DNA of 64,000 nt from Polaromonas sp. (GTDB lineage Bacteria; Pseudomonadota; Gammaproteobacteria; Burkholderiales; Burkholderiaceae_C), in assembly GCF_029945925.1 (NCBI RefSeq), contig NZ_JAQSDN010000040.1:124001-188000 (forward strand), read 5' to 3'. Positions 54,584-63,219 of this stretch are shown here, in pieces. The position numbers were made by a program, and so were the translations under genes. The first letter of the stretch is position 1. Every line of letters starts with the position of its first letter. The notes beneath the pieces are model-generated. The model made no database searches, was not told the origin of the DNA, and saw nothing but the letters and a program-made list of their open reading frames with translations.

Positions 54584-54854
54584 AGGACCCTCTGCATAAC
54601 TCCCGCCATGCGCGTTCGACCCAAAACGGGATGATTTGTCTACCAACACCACGCAGCGTGTGCTGAAGCACACGCAAGGGGTTTGGTGGGCAAAGCGCCC
54701 GTTTTGGGCCGAACCCCTTCGGGGGCGTGATTTTGCGGGCGATCCGCTTCGTTGCAAAACCAGGCAAGGCGCCAGCCTTGCCTTGGGTTTTGCGCCTTGC
54801 GGCTCAACCCGCAAAATCTCCGCCGCGCGCGGCGCGAGTTATGCAGAGGGTCCT
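54584..54854. mobile_element. 271-bp element with 19-bp terminal inverted repeats (MITE-like)
   Basis: The ends are perfect 19-bp inverted repeats, AGGACCCTCTGCATAACTC at 54584-54602 and its complement at 54836-54854, and the match continues imperfectly inwards to about 30 bp. The interior holds further nested palindromes: CCCAAAACGGG/CCCGTTTTGGG, GATTTTGCGGG/CCCGCAAAATC and AGGCAAGGC/GCCTTGCCT. There is no long open frame and I see no clear target duplication. It separates lolC (minus) from the RpfE-like gene (plus). Confidence 0.75.
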
Positions 54855-54875
54855 TCCATCCCGGACAATAAGGGG

Positions 54876-56024
54876 ATGCCCGCCTCCCTCCCCCCGCCCC
54901 AGCACCACTGGGTGCTGCCGTTTGCCGCCTGTGCCTCTGACGACTGGCTGCCTGCCGTCCAGGCCACGCCGCCCGCGGGTTTTCGCAACTTCGGCAAGTT
55001 GCTGCAGGGCATGAAGCTTGTCCACACCGACAGCGGCGCTGTGCGCTCGCTCTCGCCCCCGCACGAGCGGGTGCTGGCCCGTGCGCTGGGCCTGTCTGCG
55101 CCCGACGGCCTGATCCCCTGGGCCGCCTGGCAGCATCTGCAGGGCGGCGGCGTGTCCGCGGCCCGGGCCTGGGCGTTCATCACGCCCTGCCACTGGGCCA
55201 TGGGCCGCGAACACGCCACCATGACCGACCCTGCCGCGCTGGACCTGTCCGAAGCCGAATCACGCACGCTGCTGGCGGCCATGCAGCCCTATTTCGAGAC
55301 CTATGGCATCACGCTGCACCATGCGGCGCCGACGCGCTGGCTGGCCGAAGGCGAGCTGTTTCGCGACCTGCCCAGTGCCTCGCTGGACCGTGTGCTGGGC
55401 CGCAATGTGGACCCCTGGCTGCCCGGCGCTGGGAGCGTGGAGGCCCGTTTCGGCGCCGGGCCGCCCCAAGGGAAACTAGCCCCCGAGGGGCTGGAGCTTG
55501 CGGCTCCAAACCTGCTTGAGCAGGTTTGGACAGGCGACAGAGGCGAGGCGTCTCGCGAGCCGCGGCCTGCAAGGCCTCGCGCAGCACACGCAGTGGCAAG
55601 CGTGGGGGCCAAAGCAATGCGGTTGCTGCAGAACGAAATGCAGATGCTGCTCTACACCCATGCGGTCAACGATGCGCGCGCGGCAAAAAGGCAACTGGCC
55701 GTCAACTCCTTCTGGATCAGCGGCAGCGGCGCCCTGCCTGACACCTTTCATGCCAGGATGCCCCCCGACACCACGGTCTCACGCAGCCTGGCGCAAGCCG
55801 CTTTCAGTGACGACTGGACCGCCTACGCACAAGCCTGGACGGCCCTTGATGCCAGCGAAGGCGCGCGGCTGCTCGCCTTGCAGCAAGGCGGCGCGACCAT
55901 CCGGCTGAGCCTGTGCGGTGAACGCAACGCCTTGACCTTTGAAACCACCTCCACCGGAATCTTCTCCCGAATGAAAAGTCTTTTTGGCCAGCAGCCCTTG
56001 CCAGTCCTGCTGGTGCAGCTATGA
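54876..56024 (+). CDS. RpfE-like/phosphoglycerate mutase-type regulatory protein
   Basis: The 382-residue product resembles the Xanthomonas RpfE/COG4255-like proteins that precede recJ in Burkholderiales. Motifs that look family-typical are WAFITPCHWAMGREHATMTD (near 110-129) and LQNEMQMLLYTHAVNDARAA (near 250-269). Its role is not established. Residues about 188-245 (PEGLELAAPNLLEQVWTGDR and so on) derive from a GC-palindrome element, adding nearly 60 residues. ATG 54876 follows AGGGG. Its stop overlaps the recJ start by four bases (ATGA), so the two are coupled. Confidence 0.75.
   Translation: MPASLPPPQHHWVLPFAACASDDWLPAVQATPPAGFRNFGKLLQGMKLVHTDSGAVRSLSPPHERVLARALGLSAPDGLIPWAAWQHLQGGGVSAARAWAFITPCHWAMGREHATMTDPAALDLSEAESRTLLAAMQPYFETYGITLHHAAPTRWLAEGELFRDLPSASLDRVLGRNVDPWLPGAGSVEARFGAGPPQGKLAPEGLELAAPNLLEQVWTGDRGEASREPRPARPRAAHAVASVGAKAMRLLQNEMQMLLYTHAVNDARAAKRQLAVNSFWISGSGALPDTFHARMPPDTTVSRSLAQAAFSDDWTAYAQAWTALDASEGARLLALQQGGATIRLSLCGERNALTFETTSTGIFSRMKSLFGQQPLPVLLVQL
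55440..55610 (-). repeat. GC-palindrome element inside the RpfE-like gene
   Basis: Inverted relative to the 25075 copy, it ends GGCAAGCGTGGGGGCC at 55610. It holds GGGGCTGGAGCTTGCGGCTC, CCTGCTTGAGCAGG (a perfect palindrome) and GCCGCGGCCTGCAAGGC. The outer parts match the family; the centre has diverged or has a second insertion. Confidence 0.6.
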
Positions 56025-57832
56025 AAATAATAGTACGCGAAGCACCGCCGCGCAGCGTGTGGGCGCTGCAGCAGGCCGGCGTCCACCCCTTGCTGGCGCA
56101 GTTGTACGCCGCGCGCGGGGTGCGCACCGCCGATGAACTCGACGATGGCCTGGCGCGGCTGCTGCCGCCGGCGGCCATGAAAGGCACGCTGGAGGCGGCC
56201 GTGCTGCTGGCCGACGCCATCGCCGCGCAAAGAAAAATCTGCGTGGTGGCCGACTACGACTGCGACGGCGCCACCGCCTGCGCGGTCGCGCTGCGCGGCC
56301 TGCGCCTGCTGGGCGCCACCCAGGTCGGCTACATCGTGCCCGATCGCGTGGTCGACGGCTACGGGCTGACCGCAACGATCGCCGAGCGCGTCAAGGCCAC
56401 CGGCGCTGACCTTCTCGTCACGGTGGACAACGGCATCGCCAGCATCGACGGCGTGGCGCGCGCGCGTGAACTGGGCATGCAGGTGCTGGTGACCGACCAC
56501 CACTTGCCGGCGCTCAGGGACGGCGCCATCGTGCTGCCCGACGCCGACGTGATCGTGAACCCGAACCAGCCCGGCTGCACGTTCGAGAGCAAGGCCATGG
56601 CCGGCGTCGGTGTGATGTTTTACGTGCTGCTGGCCTTGCGCGCGGAGCTGCGCAGGCGCGGCGTGTTTGACGCCAGCCCGAGCGACGCCGGGCCGCCCCA
56701 AGGCGCGAGAGCCCCCTCGGGGGGCAGCGAAGTACACGCAGTGACAAGCGTGGGGGCCAAGATACCGCAACCCAAACTCGATGCATTGCTGCCACTGGTC
56801 GCACTCGGCACCGTCGCCGACGTCGTCAGGCTGGACGCCAACAACCGCCGCCTCGTGGCGCAGGGCCTCAAGCGCATACGCAGCGGCGCCCTGCCGGCCG
56901 GCCTGGCGGCGCTGTTCACCGCCGCAGGCCGTGTCGCCGCGGTGGCCACCAGTTTCGACTTCGGTTTTGCGCTCGGCCCGCGCATCAACGCCGCCGGCCG
57001 GCTCAGCGACATGACGCTGGGCATCGAGTGCCTGCTGACCGACGATGCGGGCCGCGCCGACGAACTGGCGAAAACGCTGGACGGCATCAACCGCGAGCGG
57101 CGTGACATCGAGGCCGGCATGCGCGAGCAGGCCCAGTACGCGGCCGACGCGATGATCGACGAGGACGAGGTGCCGCCGCCGGCGATCGCCATCTTCGACC
57201 CCGACTTTCACGAAGGCGTGGTCGGCATCGTGGCCTCGCGCATCAAGGACAAGCTGCACCGCCCGACCTTTGTGTTTGCCGCCAGCCAGGCGCCGGGCAA
57301 GGAACATGAGCTCAAGGGTTCCGGCCGCTCGATTGCCGGTTTTCACCTGCGCGATGCGCTGGACCTGGTCGCCAAACGCCACCCCGGGGTGTTGCTGCGT
57401 TTTGGCGGCCACGCGATGGCGGCCGGCTGCACGATCACCGAGGAACACTTCGAGGTGTTCGAGCAGGCGCTGCAACTGGTGGCGCACGAGTGGCTGGACG
57501 CCGCCACCTTGCTGCGCCGAATCGACACCGACGGTCCGCTGGCGCCCGAATACCGGCGCGCCGACCTGGTGGACACCTTGCACAAAGAGGTCTGGGGCCA
57601 GGGTTTTGCCGCACCGACCTTCAGCGAGGAAGTCGAGGTCATCTCGCAGCGGCTGGTCGGCGAAAAACACCTGTCGCTCAAACTCAAACACCAGGGCCAG
57701 CCGGTGGACGGCATCTGGTTCGGCCACACCGAGTCGCTGCCGGCGCGCGTCAAACTGGCCTTCCGGCTCGATGCCGACGAATGGCAGGGCATCAAACGTG
57801 TGCGTTTTCTGGTGGAGGCGGCGGAGATTTGA
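56021..57832 (+). CDS. recJ: single-stranded-DNA-specific exonuclease RecJ
   Basis: The 603-residue 5'-3' exonuclease for recombination and mismatch repair has the DHH domain motif ICVVADYDCDGATACAVALR, TVDNGIASIDGV, VTDHHLPALRDGAIVLPDAD and the DHHA1 motif FGGHAMAAGCTI near 464-475. It is longer than typical because residues about 220-246 (GPPQGARAPSGGSEVHAVTS) come from a GC-palindrome element just before the conserved LDALLPLVALGTVADVV. The ATG overlaps the RpfE-like stop. Confidence 0.94.
   Translation: MKIIVREAPPRSVWALQQAGVHPLLAQLYAARGVRTADELDDGLARLLPPAAMKGTLEAAVLLADAIAAQRKICVVADYDCDGATACAVALRGLRLLGATQVGYIVPDRVVDGYGLTATIAERVKATGADLLVTVDNGIASIDGVARARELGMQVLVTDHHLPALRDGAIVLPDADVIVNPNQPGCTFESKAMAGVGVMFYVLLALRAELRRRGVFDASPSDAGPPQGARAPSGGSEVHAVTSVGAKIPQPKLDALLPLVALGTVADVVRLDANNRRLVAQGLKRIRSGALPAGLAALFTAAGRVAAVATSFDFGFALGPRINAAGRLSDMTLGIECLLTDDAGRADELAKTLDGINRERRDIEAGMREQAQYAADAMIDEDEVPPPAIAIFDPDFHEGVVGIVASRIKDKLHRPTFVFAASQAPGKEHELKGSGRSIAGFHLRDALDLVAKRHPGVLLRFGGHAMAAGCTITEEHFEVFEQALQLVAHEWLDAATLLRRIDTDGPLAPEYRRADLVDTLHKEVWGQGFAAPTFSEEVEVISQRLVGEKHLSLKLKHQGQPVDGIWFGHTESLPARVKLAFRLDADEWQGIKRVRFLVEAAEI
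56681..56758 (-). repeat. GC-palindrome element inside recJ
   Basis: The unit ends GACAAGCGTGGGGGCC and contains GAGAGCCCCCTCGGGGGGCA, the central palindrome of the family. It is in frame and encodes about 26 residues of RecJ. Confidence 0.75.
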
Positions 57833-57834
57833 AT

Positions 57835-57893
57835 GATTTTGGCCTCCAGCCCAACAAGGACGTGCGCAGATAGCTATTGATTTGGTAGCATCC
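57835..57893 (-). repeat. GCTAT element, intergenic copy after recJ
   Basis: Read on the minus strand, this has GATGCTACCAAATCAATAGC, TATCTGCGCACGTCC, GGGCTGGAGGCCAAAATC. It is a well-preserved copy directly after the recJ stop. Confidence 0.8.
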
Positions 57894-57940
57894 CTGCACC
57901 GGCGCAGCCCGCCACCACCCCGGAAGTGAGCGTCACCCCC

Positions 57941-58591
57941 ATGAACGACCCCCTCGCCTTGTACCCCGCTCTGGCCCAGGTCATGCCCACGCTGGCCGAA
58001 CTGGGGCCGGGCGCCGGCCCGCTCAGCGTGCCGGCCGGCACCGTGCTGTTCGACGAACACGCGCCCTGCCAGGGCTTTCCGCTGGTGCTCAGCGGCGAGG
58101 TCAGGGTCTCGCGCCATTCCGGCGACGGGCGGTCGCTGGAGCTCTACCGCGTGGTCCCCGGCGAGTTGTGCCTGGTCTCCAGCGCCTGCCTGTTTCGCAG
58201 CCAGCCGCTGTCGGCCCAGGGCGTGACCACCCGGCCCACCACCCTGCTGCTGATAGCGCCGCCGGTGTTTGCCCGCTGGCTGGAAACCCCGGTGTTTCGC
58301 AACGAGGTGCTGGGCCTGTTTGCCGAACGTATGGCAGATCTGACCGGGCTGATCGATGCCATCGCCTTCCAGCGGCTGGACCAGCGGCTGGCGGCCGCGC
58401 TGCTGGGCCGCGGCCAGGATCTGGCGCTGACGCACCAGGCGCTGGCCGACGAGCTGGGCACCGTGCGTGAAATCGTCTCGCGCCTGCTGCGCCGCTTTGA
58501 GCGCGAAGGCTGGGTCGAGCTGGCGCGCGAGCACATCCATATCCGCGACAGCGCCGCATTGCGCGCCATGGCCGCGGCCCTGCCGGCCTGA
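57941..58591 (+). CDS. Crp/Fnr family transcriptional regulator
   Basis: The 216-residue product has an N-terminal cyclic-nucleotide-binding-type beta roll (about 20-130; LYRVVPGELCLVSSACLFRS) and a C-terminal winged helix with LTHQALADELGTVREIVSRL (162-181). Cys residues in HAPCQGFPLVLSGEVRVSR and in ELCLVSSACL may sense redox or bind a cofactor; the four-Cys cluster of Fnr is absent. ATG 57941 is preferred to GTG 57926. A perfect palindrome (58619-58632) between this gene and DUF2892 could be its operator. Confidence 0.82.
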   Translation: MNDPLALYPALAQVMPTLAELGPGAGPLSVPAGTVLFDEHAPCQGFPLVLSGEVRVSRHSGDGRSLELYRVVPGELCLVSSACLFRSQPLSAQGVTTRPTTLLLIAPPVFARWLETPVFRNEVLGLFAERMADLTGLIDAIAFQRLDQRLAAALLGRGQDLALTHQALADELGTVREIVSRLLRRFEREGWVELAREHIHIRDSAALRAMAAALPA

Positions 58592-58618
58592 GCCCCGGGC
58601 GGCCCGCAAGGCCGCTAC

Positions 58619-58632
58619 GTGACCCAGGTCAC
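58619..58632. promoter_or_regulatory. palindromic site GTGACCCAGGTCAC
   Basis: The perfect 14-bp palindrome has the two-fold symmetry and half-site style of Crp/Fnr binding sites. It lies 28 bases after the regulator gene and 73 before the DUF2892 start. Regulation of DUF2892 and the small protein by this regulator is inferred. Confidence 0.5.
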
Positions 58633-58704
58633 AGACCCGGGCTGCGCCAGCGCGCCCAATGCGGGCATCAGTCCTTTTTTTCCGGTTTTTCAAAGGAGCC
58701 CACC

Positions 58705-58902
58705 ATGAAATCCAACGTCGGCGGCATCGACCGCATTCTTCGCATCGTCCTCGGCCTGGTCCTCATCGGGCTGGCGGCCACCGGCACGGTCGGCCTGTGG
58801 GGCTGGATAGGTATCGTTCCGCTGGCCACCGGTGCCATCGGCTGGTGCCCCCCTTACGCCCTGTTCGGCTGGAACACCTGTTCCATGAAAAACAAGGCCT
58901 GA
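58705..58902 (+). CDS. DUF2892 small membrane protein
   Basis: The 65-residue product reads MKSNVGGIDRILRIVLGLVL then two membrane helices with VGLWGWIGIVPLATGAIGWC and CPPYALFGWNTC, the DUF2892 hallmark with its two Cys. In YgaP-type proteins this domain is fused to a rhodanese, so sulfur or persulfide chemistry is a possibility. AAGGAG precedes the ATG. It is next to the Crp/Fnr gene and a 24-residue membrane peptide. Confidence 0.87.
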   Translation: MKSNVGGIDRILRIVLGLVLIGLAATGTVGLWGWIGIVPLATGAIGWCPPYALFGWNTCSMKNKA

Positions 58903-59059
58903 CGCGCCGGGGTCGCGCCAATGCGGCGGCCGCGGCGCTGTAGCCCTTGTCTGACGGCCGCAGGCAGGGGCAGCCTACAGCCGAAAGCCGCCGCCCCGGC
59001 CATGATCCGGGACAGAAGGTGTGCCCTCCGGTGCACCCAGAAACCTCCCAGAGGAAAAC

Positions 59060-59134
59060 ATGAACACCATCATTTACATCGTCGGCCTGATCGTCATCAT
59101 CGGCTTCATCCTGTCCTACTTCGGCTTTCGCTGA
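59060..59134 (+). CDS. 24-residue single-pass membrane peptide
   Basis: A strong ribosome binding site (AGAGGAAA) precedes the ATG by about 6 nt. The frame encodes MNTIIYIVGLIVIIGFILSY followed by FGFR, that is one membrane helix with a short basic end, with a TGA stop at 59132. The codons are GC-rich at position three. It lies 157 bases after DUF2892 in the same direction. The role is unknown; such peptides often modulate membrane partners. Confidence 0.65.
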   Translation: MNTIIYIVGLIVIIGFILSYFGFR

Positions 59135-59164
59135 AACCGAACCGGCGCAGCAAACGCTATTGAA

Positions 59165-59225
59165 TTTGCTATTGAATCGATAGCTGCTTGCGCCCGCCCC
59201 TCATGGGCTGAGGGCGAAAAAGACT
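59165..59225 (+). repeat. GCTAT element, intergenic copy before the GST gene
   Basis: TTTGCTATTGAATCGATAGC, TGCTTGCGCCCGCCCCTCAT and GGGCTGAGGGCGAAAAAGAC follow the consensus. An extra half core (GCTATTGAATT) lies immediately 5'. Confidence 0.8.
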
Positions 59226-59232
59226 TGAAAGC

Positions 59233-59904
59233 TCAGTGCAGCAGGGTGTATTCCCCGCCGCGTGCGATGGCCCGCTGGTAGGCCGGCCGCGCGTGAATGC
59301 GCTTTAAAAAAGCCATCAGCTTCGGACGGCTGGCATCGAGCCCTCCGCGCGCCGCCGCTGCCTCCAGCACAAAACTCAGCTGGATATCCGCGCCGCTGAA
59401 CGCCTCACCGGCAAACCAGGTGCTCTTTCCCAACTCTCCCTCCAGATAGTCCAGGTGCTGCCTGATCTGCGGCTCGATGAAGGCCGCCTTGGTCTTGGCG
59501 CTGATCGCCTTGGCGATCGGTTTGACAAAAAACGGCATGGGCGTAGTTTCTATCTTGTCGAACACCAGCTTGAGCAGCAGCGGCGACATGGCCGAACCTT
59601 CGGCGTAATGCAGCCAGTAGGTGTAGCGCAGCCGGGCCGGCGTGCCGGCAGCCGGCGCGAGCTGCCCGGCGCCATACTGCTCGACCAGGTAATCAATGAT
59701 GGCGCCCGACTCGGCCAGGGTCAACTCGCCGTCGGTGATGACCGGCGACTTGCCCAGCGGATGCACAGCGCGCAGGGCCGCGGGCGCCAGCATGGTTTGG
59801 GGGTCGCGCTCGTAACGCTGGATGTCGTAGTCAAGGCCCAGCTCTTCCAGCAGCCAGAGGATGCGTTGCGAGCGGGAGTGGTTGAGGTGATGGACGGTGA
59901 TCAT
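59233..59904 (-). CDS. glutathione S-transferase family protein
   Basis: The 223-residue product has the thioredoxin-like N-terminal domain (MITVHHLNHSRSQRILWLLE) with the Ser of the glutathione-activating loop, KSPVITDGELTLAESGAIID as the cis-Pro/ES motif, and an all-helical C-terminal domain including AFSGADIQLSF. It is cytosolic. The substrate is unknown. Confidence 0.9.
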   Translation of the reverse strand: MITVHHLNHSRSQRILWLLEELGLDYDIQRYERDPQTMLAPAALRAVHPLGKSPVITDGELTLAESGAIIDYLVEQYGAGQLAPAAGTPARLRYTYWLHYAEGSAMSPLLLKLVFDKIETTPMPFFVKPIAKAISAKTKAAFIEPQIRQHLDYLEGELGKSTWFAGEAFSGADIQLSFVLEAAAARGGLDASRPKLMAFLKRIHARPAYQRAIARGGEYTLLH

Positions 59905-59995
59905 GGGAAAATCCGGTGAGGTTCAGGACGTGTTGCCATGGTAGGCCATGGCGCCGCACACAACGCCGGCAGGGCATAAAGCCTAAAATGGTTCG

Positions 59996-60856
59996 GTGAC
60001 CCCCCAAAACATCCTCAACGCCGACCTGCACTGTCACTCCGTGGTGTCGGACGGCACCATGACCCCCGAAGCACTGGCCGAACGGGCCAAAACCAACGGC
60101 GTCGAGCTCTGGGCGCTGACCGACCACGACGAAATCGGCGGCCAGCACCGCGCCGCGGCGGCGGCCCGGACACACGGCATGCATTACCTGACCGGCACGG
60201 AAATTTCGGTGACTTTTGCCGGCGAAACCGTGCACATCGTCGGCCTGGGGTTCGACCCCGACGACGCGGCCATGCAGCAGGGCCTGCGCAACACGCGCGG
60301 TGGCCGCGAACAGCGTGCCATGGAAATGTCCGACTCGCTGGCCAAAGCCGGCATCCGCGGCGCCTACGAAGGCGCGCTGAAGTTTGTCGGCAACCCGGAC
60401 CTGATTTCGCGCACCCACTTTGCGCGCTTCCTGGTGGAGACGGGTGTTTGCAAGGAAACCTCCGAGGTGTTTCGCAAGTACCTGACCGAAGGCAAACCCG
60501 GCTACGTGCCGCACCGCTGGGCCAGCTTGCAGGACGCCGTGGCCTGGATCACCAGCGCGAAAGGCGTGGCGGTGATCGCCCACCCGGGGCGCTACAAATT
60601 CACCCCCAACGAGGAATACGCGCTGTTCACCGAATTCAAGTCCCATGGCGGGCAGGCGGTGGAAGTGGTGACCGGCAGCCACAGCGCGCAGGAGTACGTG
60701 AAATACGCCGAAACCGCCAAAGAGTTCGGCCTGGCCGCCTCGCGCGGCAGCGACTTCCACAGCCCCGATGAAAGCCATACCGACCTGGGCACCCTGCCCT
60801 TTTTGCCCGGCCACCTGACCCCCGTCTGGGAGCTTCTGGAAGACCGCATCCGGTGA
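59996..60856 (+). CDS. PHP-domain phosphoesterase (RNase AM/YciV-like)
   Basis: The 286-residue PHP-fold hydrolase has the metal-binding motifs NADLHCHSVVSDGTMTPEAL (7-26), ALTDHDEIGG and HYLTGTEISV, and a C-terminal region with VIAHPGRYKF and SRGSDFHSPDE. Related enzymes act on 3',5'-nucleoside bisphosphates and trim 5' ends of rRNA. The start is GTG 59996, as no nearby ATG is in frame. It is the first gene of an operon with a DMT transporter (overlap GTGA), YciO, an M50 protease and trpS. Confidence 0.87.
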   Translation: MTPQNILNADLHCHSVVSDGTMTPEALAERAKTNGVELWALTDHDEIGGQHRAAAAARTHGMHYLTGTEISVTFAGETVHIVGLGFDPDDAAMQQGLRNTRGGREQRAMEMSDSLAKAGIRGAYEGALKFVGNPDLISRTHFARFLVETGVCKETSEVFRKYLTEGKPGYVPHRWASLQDAVAWITSAKGVAVIAHPGRYKFTPNEEYALFTEFKSHGGQAVEVVTGSHSAQEYVKYAETAKEFGLAASRGSDFHSPDESHTDLGTLPFLPGHLTPVWELLEDRIR

Positions 60857-61758
60857 GCCGCGCGCCGTCGGCCCTGGCGGGCATCACGCTGGTCATTGCC
60901 GCCACCGGCTTTTTTGCAACGCTGGACACCACCACCAAATTTGTCAGTGCCAGCGTGCCGCTGTTGATGGCCCTGTGGTTTCGCTACTTTTTCCAGGCGG
61001 TCGCCACCACGGCTGTGGTGCTGCCGCTGCGTGGCCTGGGCGTGCTGCGCACCGCGCACCCGAAATTCCAGTGCCTGCGCGGCCTGCTGCTGCTGCTCAG
61101 CAGCCTGTTTGCATTTTTAAGCCTCAAATACATGCCGGTGGCCGAGTTCACCGCCATCGGCGCCATCGTGCCGCTGCTCATCACGCTGCTGGCCGCCACC
61201 GCGCTCGGCGAAAAGGTCTCGGCCCTGCGCTGGTCGCTGGTGCTCGGTGGTTTTGCCGGCACGCTGATCATCATTCGCCCCGGCGGCGAAGACTTTACCT
61301 GGGCCCTGCTGCTGCCGCTGGGCATGGTGGCGACCAACACCGGTTTTCAGGTGCTCACCAGCCGGTTGGCCAAAACCGAGGACCCGATCACCATGCACCT
61401 GTACACCGGCTGGGTCGGCACGCTGCTGGCCTCGCTGGCCCTGCCTTTTGTCTGGATCACCCTGCCCTCGTGGTCGCTGTGGGGCTGGCTGCTGCTGATG
61501 GGTGTCATGGCCACCGTCGGGCATTTCATGCTGATTCTGGGCTACATGCGGGCGCCGGCCGCCACCCTCACGCCCTATCTGTATGCCCAGATTGCCTTTG
61601 CGATGGTGGGGGGATGGATCGCCTTTTCGCATGTACCGGACGGCTGGTCCATGATCGGCATGGCGCTGATTGCCATCTGCGGCGCGCTAGGGGCCTGGCT
61701 GACCGCGCGTGAAAGCCGGGCGCTGAAAGAGTTCAGTGTGCGGCCGGCAGAGTCCTGA
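60853..61758 (+). CDS. DMT (EamA) family transporter
   Basis: The 301-residue product has ten membrane helices in two EamA halves (ITLVIAATGFFATLDTTTKF; LLLLLSSLFAFLSLKYMPVA; GHFMLILGYMRAPAATLTPY). It starts with GTG inside the PHP gene's stop, so it is coupled. The substrate is unknown. It is the third EamA gene of the window. Confidence 0.85.
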   Translation: MSRAPSALAGITLVIAATGFFATLDTTTKFVSASVPLLMALWFRYFFQAVATTAVVLPLRGLGVLRTAHPKFQCLRGLLLLLSSLFAFLSLKYMPVAEFTAIGAIVPLLITLLAATALGEKVSALRWSLVLGGFAGTLIIIRPGGEDFTWALLLPLGMVATNTGFQVLTSRLAKTEDPITMHLYTGWVGTLLASLALPFVWITLPSWSLWGWLLLMGVMATVGHFMLILGYMRAPAATLTPYLYAQIAFAMVGGWIAFSHVPDGWSMIGMALIAICGALGAWLTARESRALKEFSVRPAES

Positions 61759-61779
61759 CATCCTTGCAAAACACACACC

Positions 61780-62415
61780 ATGGCCCAGTATTTCGAGATT
61801 CACCCCGACAACCCGCAAGTGCGCCTGCTCAAACAGGCGGTGGCGCTGCTGACGCGCGGCGCGGTGATCGCCGTGCCCACGGATTCAAGCTACGCGCTGG
61901 TCTGCCACCTCGATGACAAGAGCGCCGCCGACAGCCTGCGCCGCATTCGCGGGGTGGACGACAAACACCACCTGACCCTGCTGTGCCGCGACCTGAGCGA
62001 GCTGGCCAACTACGCACGCGTCGACAACAAGCAGTTCCGCCTGATCAAGGCCGCCACGCCGGGGCCTTACACCTTCATCCTCGAAGCCAGCAAGGAAGTG
62101 CCGCGGCGCCTGAGCCACCCCTCGCGCAAGACCATAGGCCTGCGTGTGCCCGGGCACAAAACCCTGCAGGCGCTGCTGGAGCTGCACGGTGCGCCGCTGC
62201 TGGCCACCACGCTGATCCCGCCGGGCCAGACCGAACCGCTGAACGACGCGGGCGAGATTCGCGACCAGATGGAGCACGACCTGGCGGCGGTCATTGATGC
62301 CGGCGCCTGTCCCAAGGAAGCCACCACCGTGATCGACCTGACCCCCATGGGCCAGGGAGACGAAGCGGTCGTGGTGCGGCAGGGGCGCGGTGACCTCGCG
62401 GCACTCGGCCTCTAA
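61780..62415 (+). CDS. YciO/Sua5 family protein (threonylcarbamoyl-AMP synthase-like)
   Basis: The 211-residue product has the YrdC/Sua5 fold: IAVPTDSSYALVCHLDDKSA (31-50), RIRGVDDKHHLTLLCRDLSE and PGPYTFILEASKEVPRRLSH. It is closer to YciO than to the tRNA-modifying TsaC by its short C-terminus and neighbours (yciV-yciO order). It may not itself make threonylcarbamoyl-AMP. Confidence 0.88.
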   Translation: MAQYFEIHPDNPQVRLLKQAVALLTRGAVIAVPTDSSYALVCHLDDKSAADSLRRIRGVDDKHHLTLLCRDLSELANYARVDNKQFRLIKAATPGPYTFILEASKEVPRRLSHPSRKTIGLRVPGHKTLQALLELHGAPLLATTLIPPGQTEPLNDAGEIRDQMEHDLAAVIDAGACPKEATTVIDLTPMGQGDEAVVVRQGRGDLAALGL

Positions 62416-62448
62416 TAAGGATGAGGCGCAGCGCAGACACGTCTTTGC

Positions 62449-62539
62449 CAGCCGGGGCCGCGGATCTGGCTTTGCCAGTCCGCAGGCGCAGCGCCCCCTC
62501 GGGGGGCAGCGACCCGCGCAGCGGCGGAGCGTGGGGGCG
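62449..62539 (-). repeat. GC-palindrome element, intergenic copy before the M50 gene
   Basis: Inverted copy: CAGCCGGGGCCGCGGATCTG, CAGCGCCCCCTCGGGGGGCA and GCGGCGGAGCGTGGGGGCG. It ends 11 bases before the M50 protease ATG, so it occupies the expected ribosome-binding region. Confidence 0.85.
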
Positions 62540-62550
62540 ATAATTGCCCC

Positions 62551-63219
62551 ATGGACTTTGCCAACCTGATTCAAACCGTCGCCATTTACGCGCTTCCCGT
62601 GCTATTTGCCATCACTGTGCACGAGGCGGCGCACGGCTATGTGGCCCGGCACTTTGGCGACAACACGGCCTGGATGCTGGGCCGCGTGACGCTGAACCCG
62701 CTCAAACACATCGACCCGGTGGGCACCATCCTGATGCCGCTGCTGCTTTACTTCGCGACCTCGGGCGCCTTTTTGTTCGGGTACGCCAAACCGGTGCCGG
62801 TGCAATTCGGCAAGCTGCGCAATCCCAAGCGTGACATGGTCTGGGTGGCGCTGGCCGGTCCGGGCGCCAATCTGGCCCAGGCCCTGCTGTGGGGCATCGC
62901 GTTCTACCTGCTGCAGGGCGCGGGCATCACCGAACCCTTTTTCATCAAGATGTGCCAGGCCGGCATTCTGGTCAACGTCGTGATGCTGGTGTTCAACCTG
63001 TTCCCCTTGCCACCGCTCGATGGCGGGCGCGTGCTGGTGGGGTTGTTGCCCATGAGGCAGGCCATGCTGGTCTCGCGCGTGGAGCCTTGGGGCTTCTTCA
63101 TCGTGATGGCGCTGGTGATTGCCGGCGTGATCACCAACCTGTGGATGCGCCCGCTGATGACGCTGACCTACGCCCTTCTTGAAATCGTGCTGACGCCTCT
63201 GGCGATGCTGGTGCAATGA
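62551..63219 (+). CDS. site-2 protease family (M50) membrane metalloprotease
   Basis: The 222-residue intramembrane protease of Rip/YwhC type has HEAAH in the first helix region ([17 protein letters not shown]) and the third ligand motif [19 protein letters not shown]. Five to six membrane helices are predicted. It probably cleaves a membrane-tethered factor. The stop overlaps the trpS start (ATGA). Confidence 0.92.
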   Translation: MDFANLIQTVAIYALPVLFAITVHEAAHGYVARHFGDNTAWMLGRVTLNPLKHIDPVGTILMPLLLYFATSGAFLFGYAKPVPVQFGKLRNPKRDMVWVALAGPGANLAQALLWGIAFYLLQGAGITEPFFIKMCQAGILVNVVMLVFNLFPLPPLDGGRVLVGLLPMRQAMLVSRVEPWGFFIVMALVIAGVITNLWMRPLMTLTYALLEIVLTPLAMLVQ

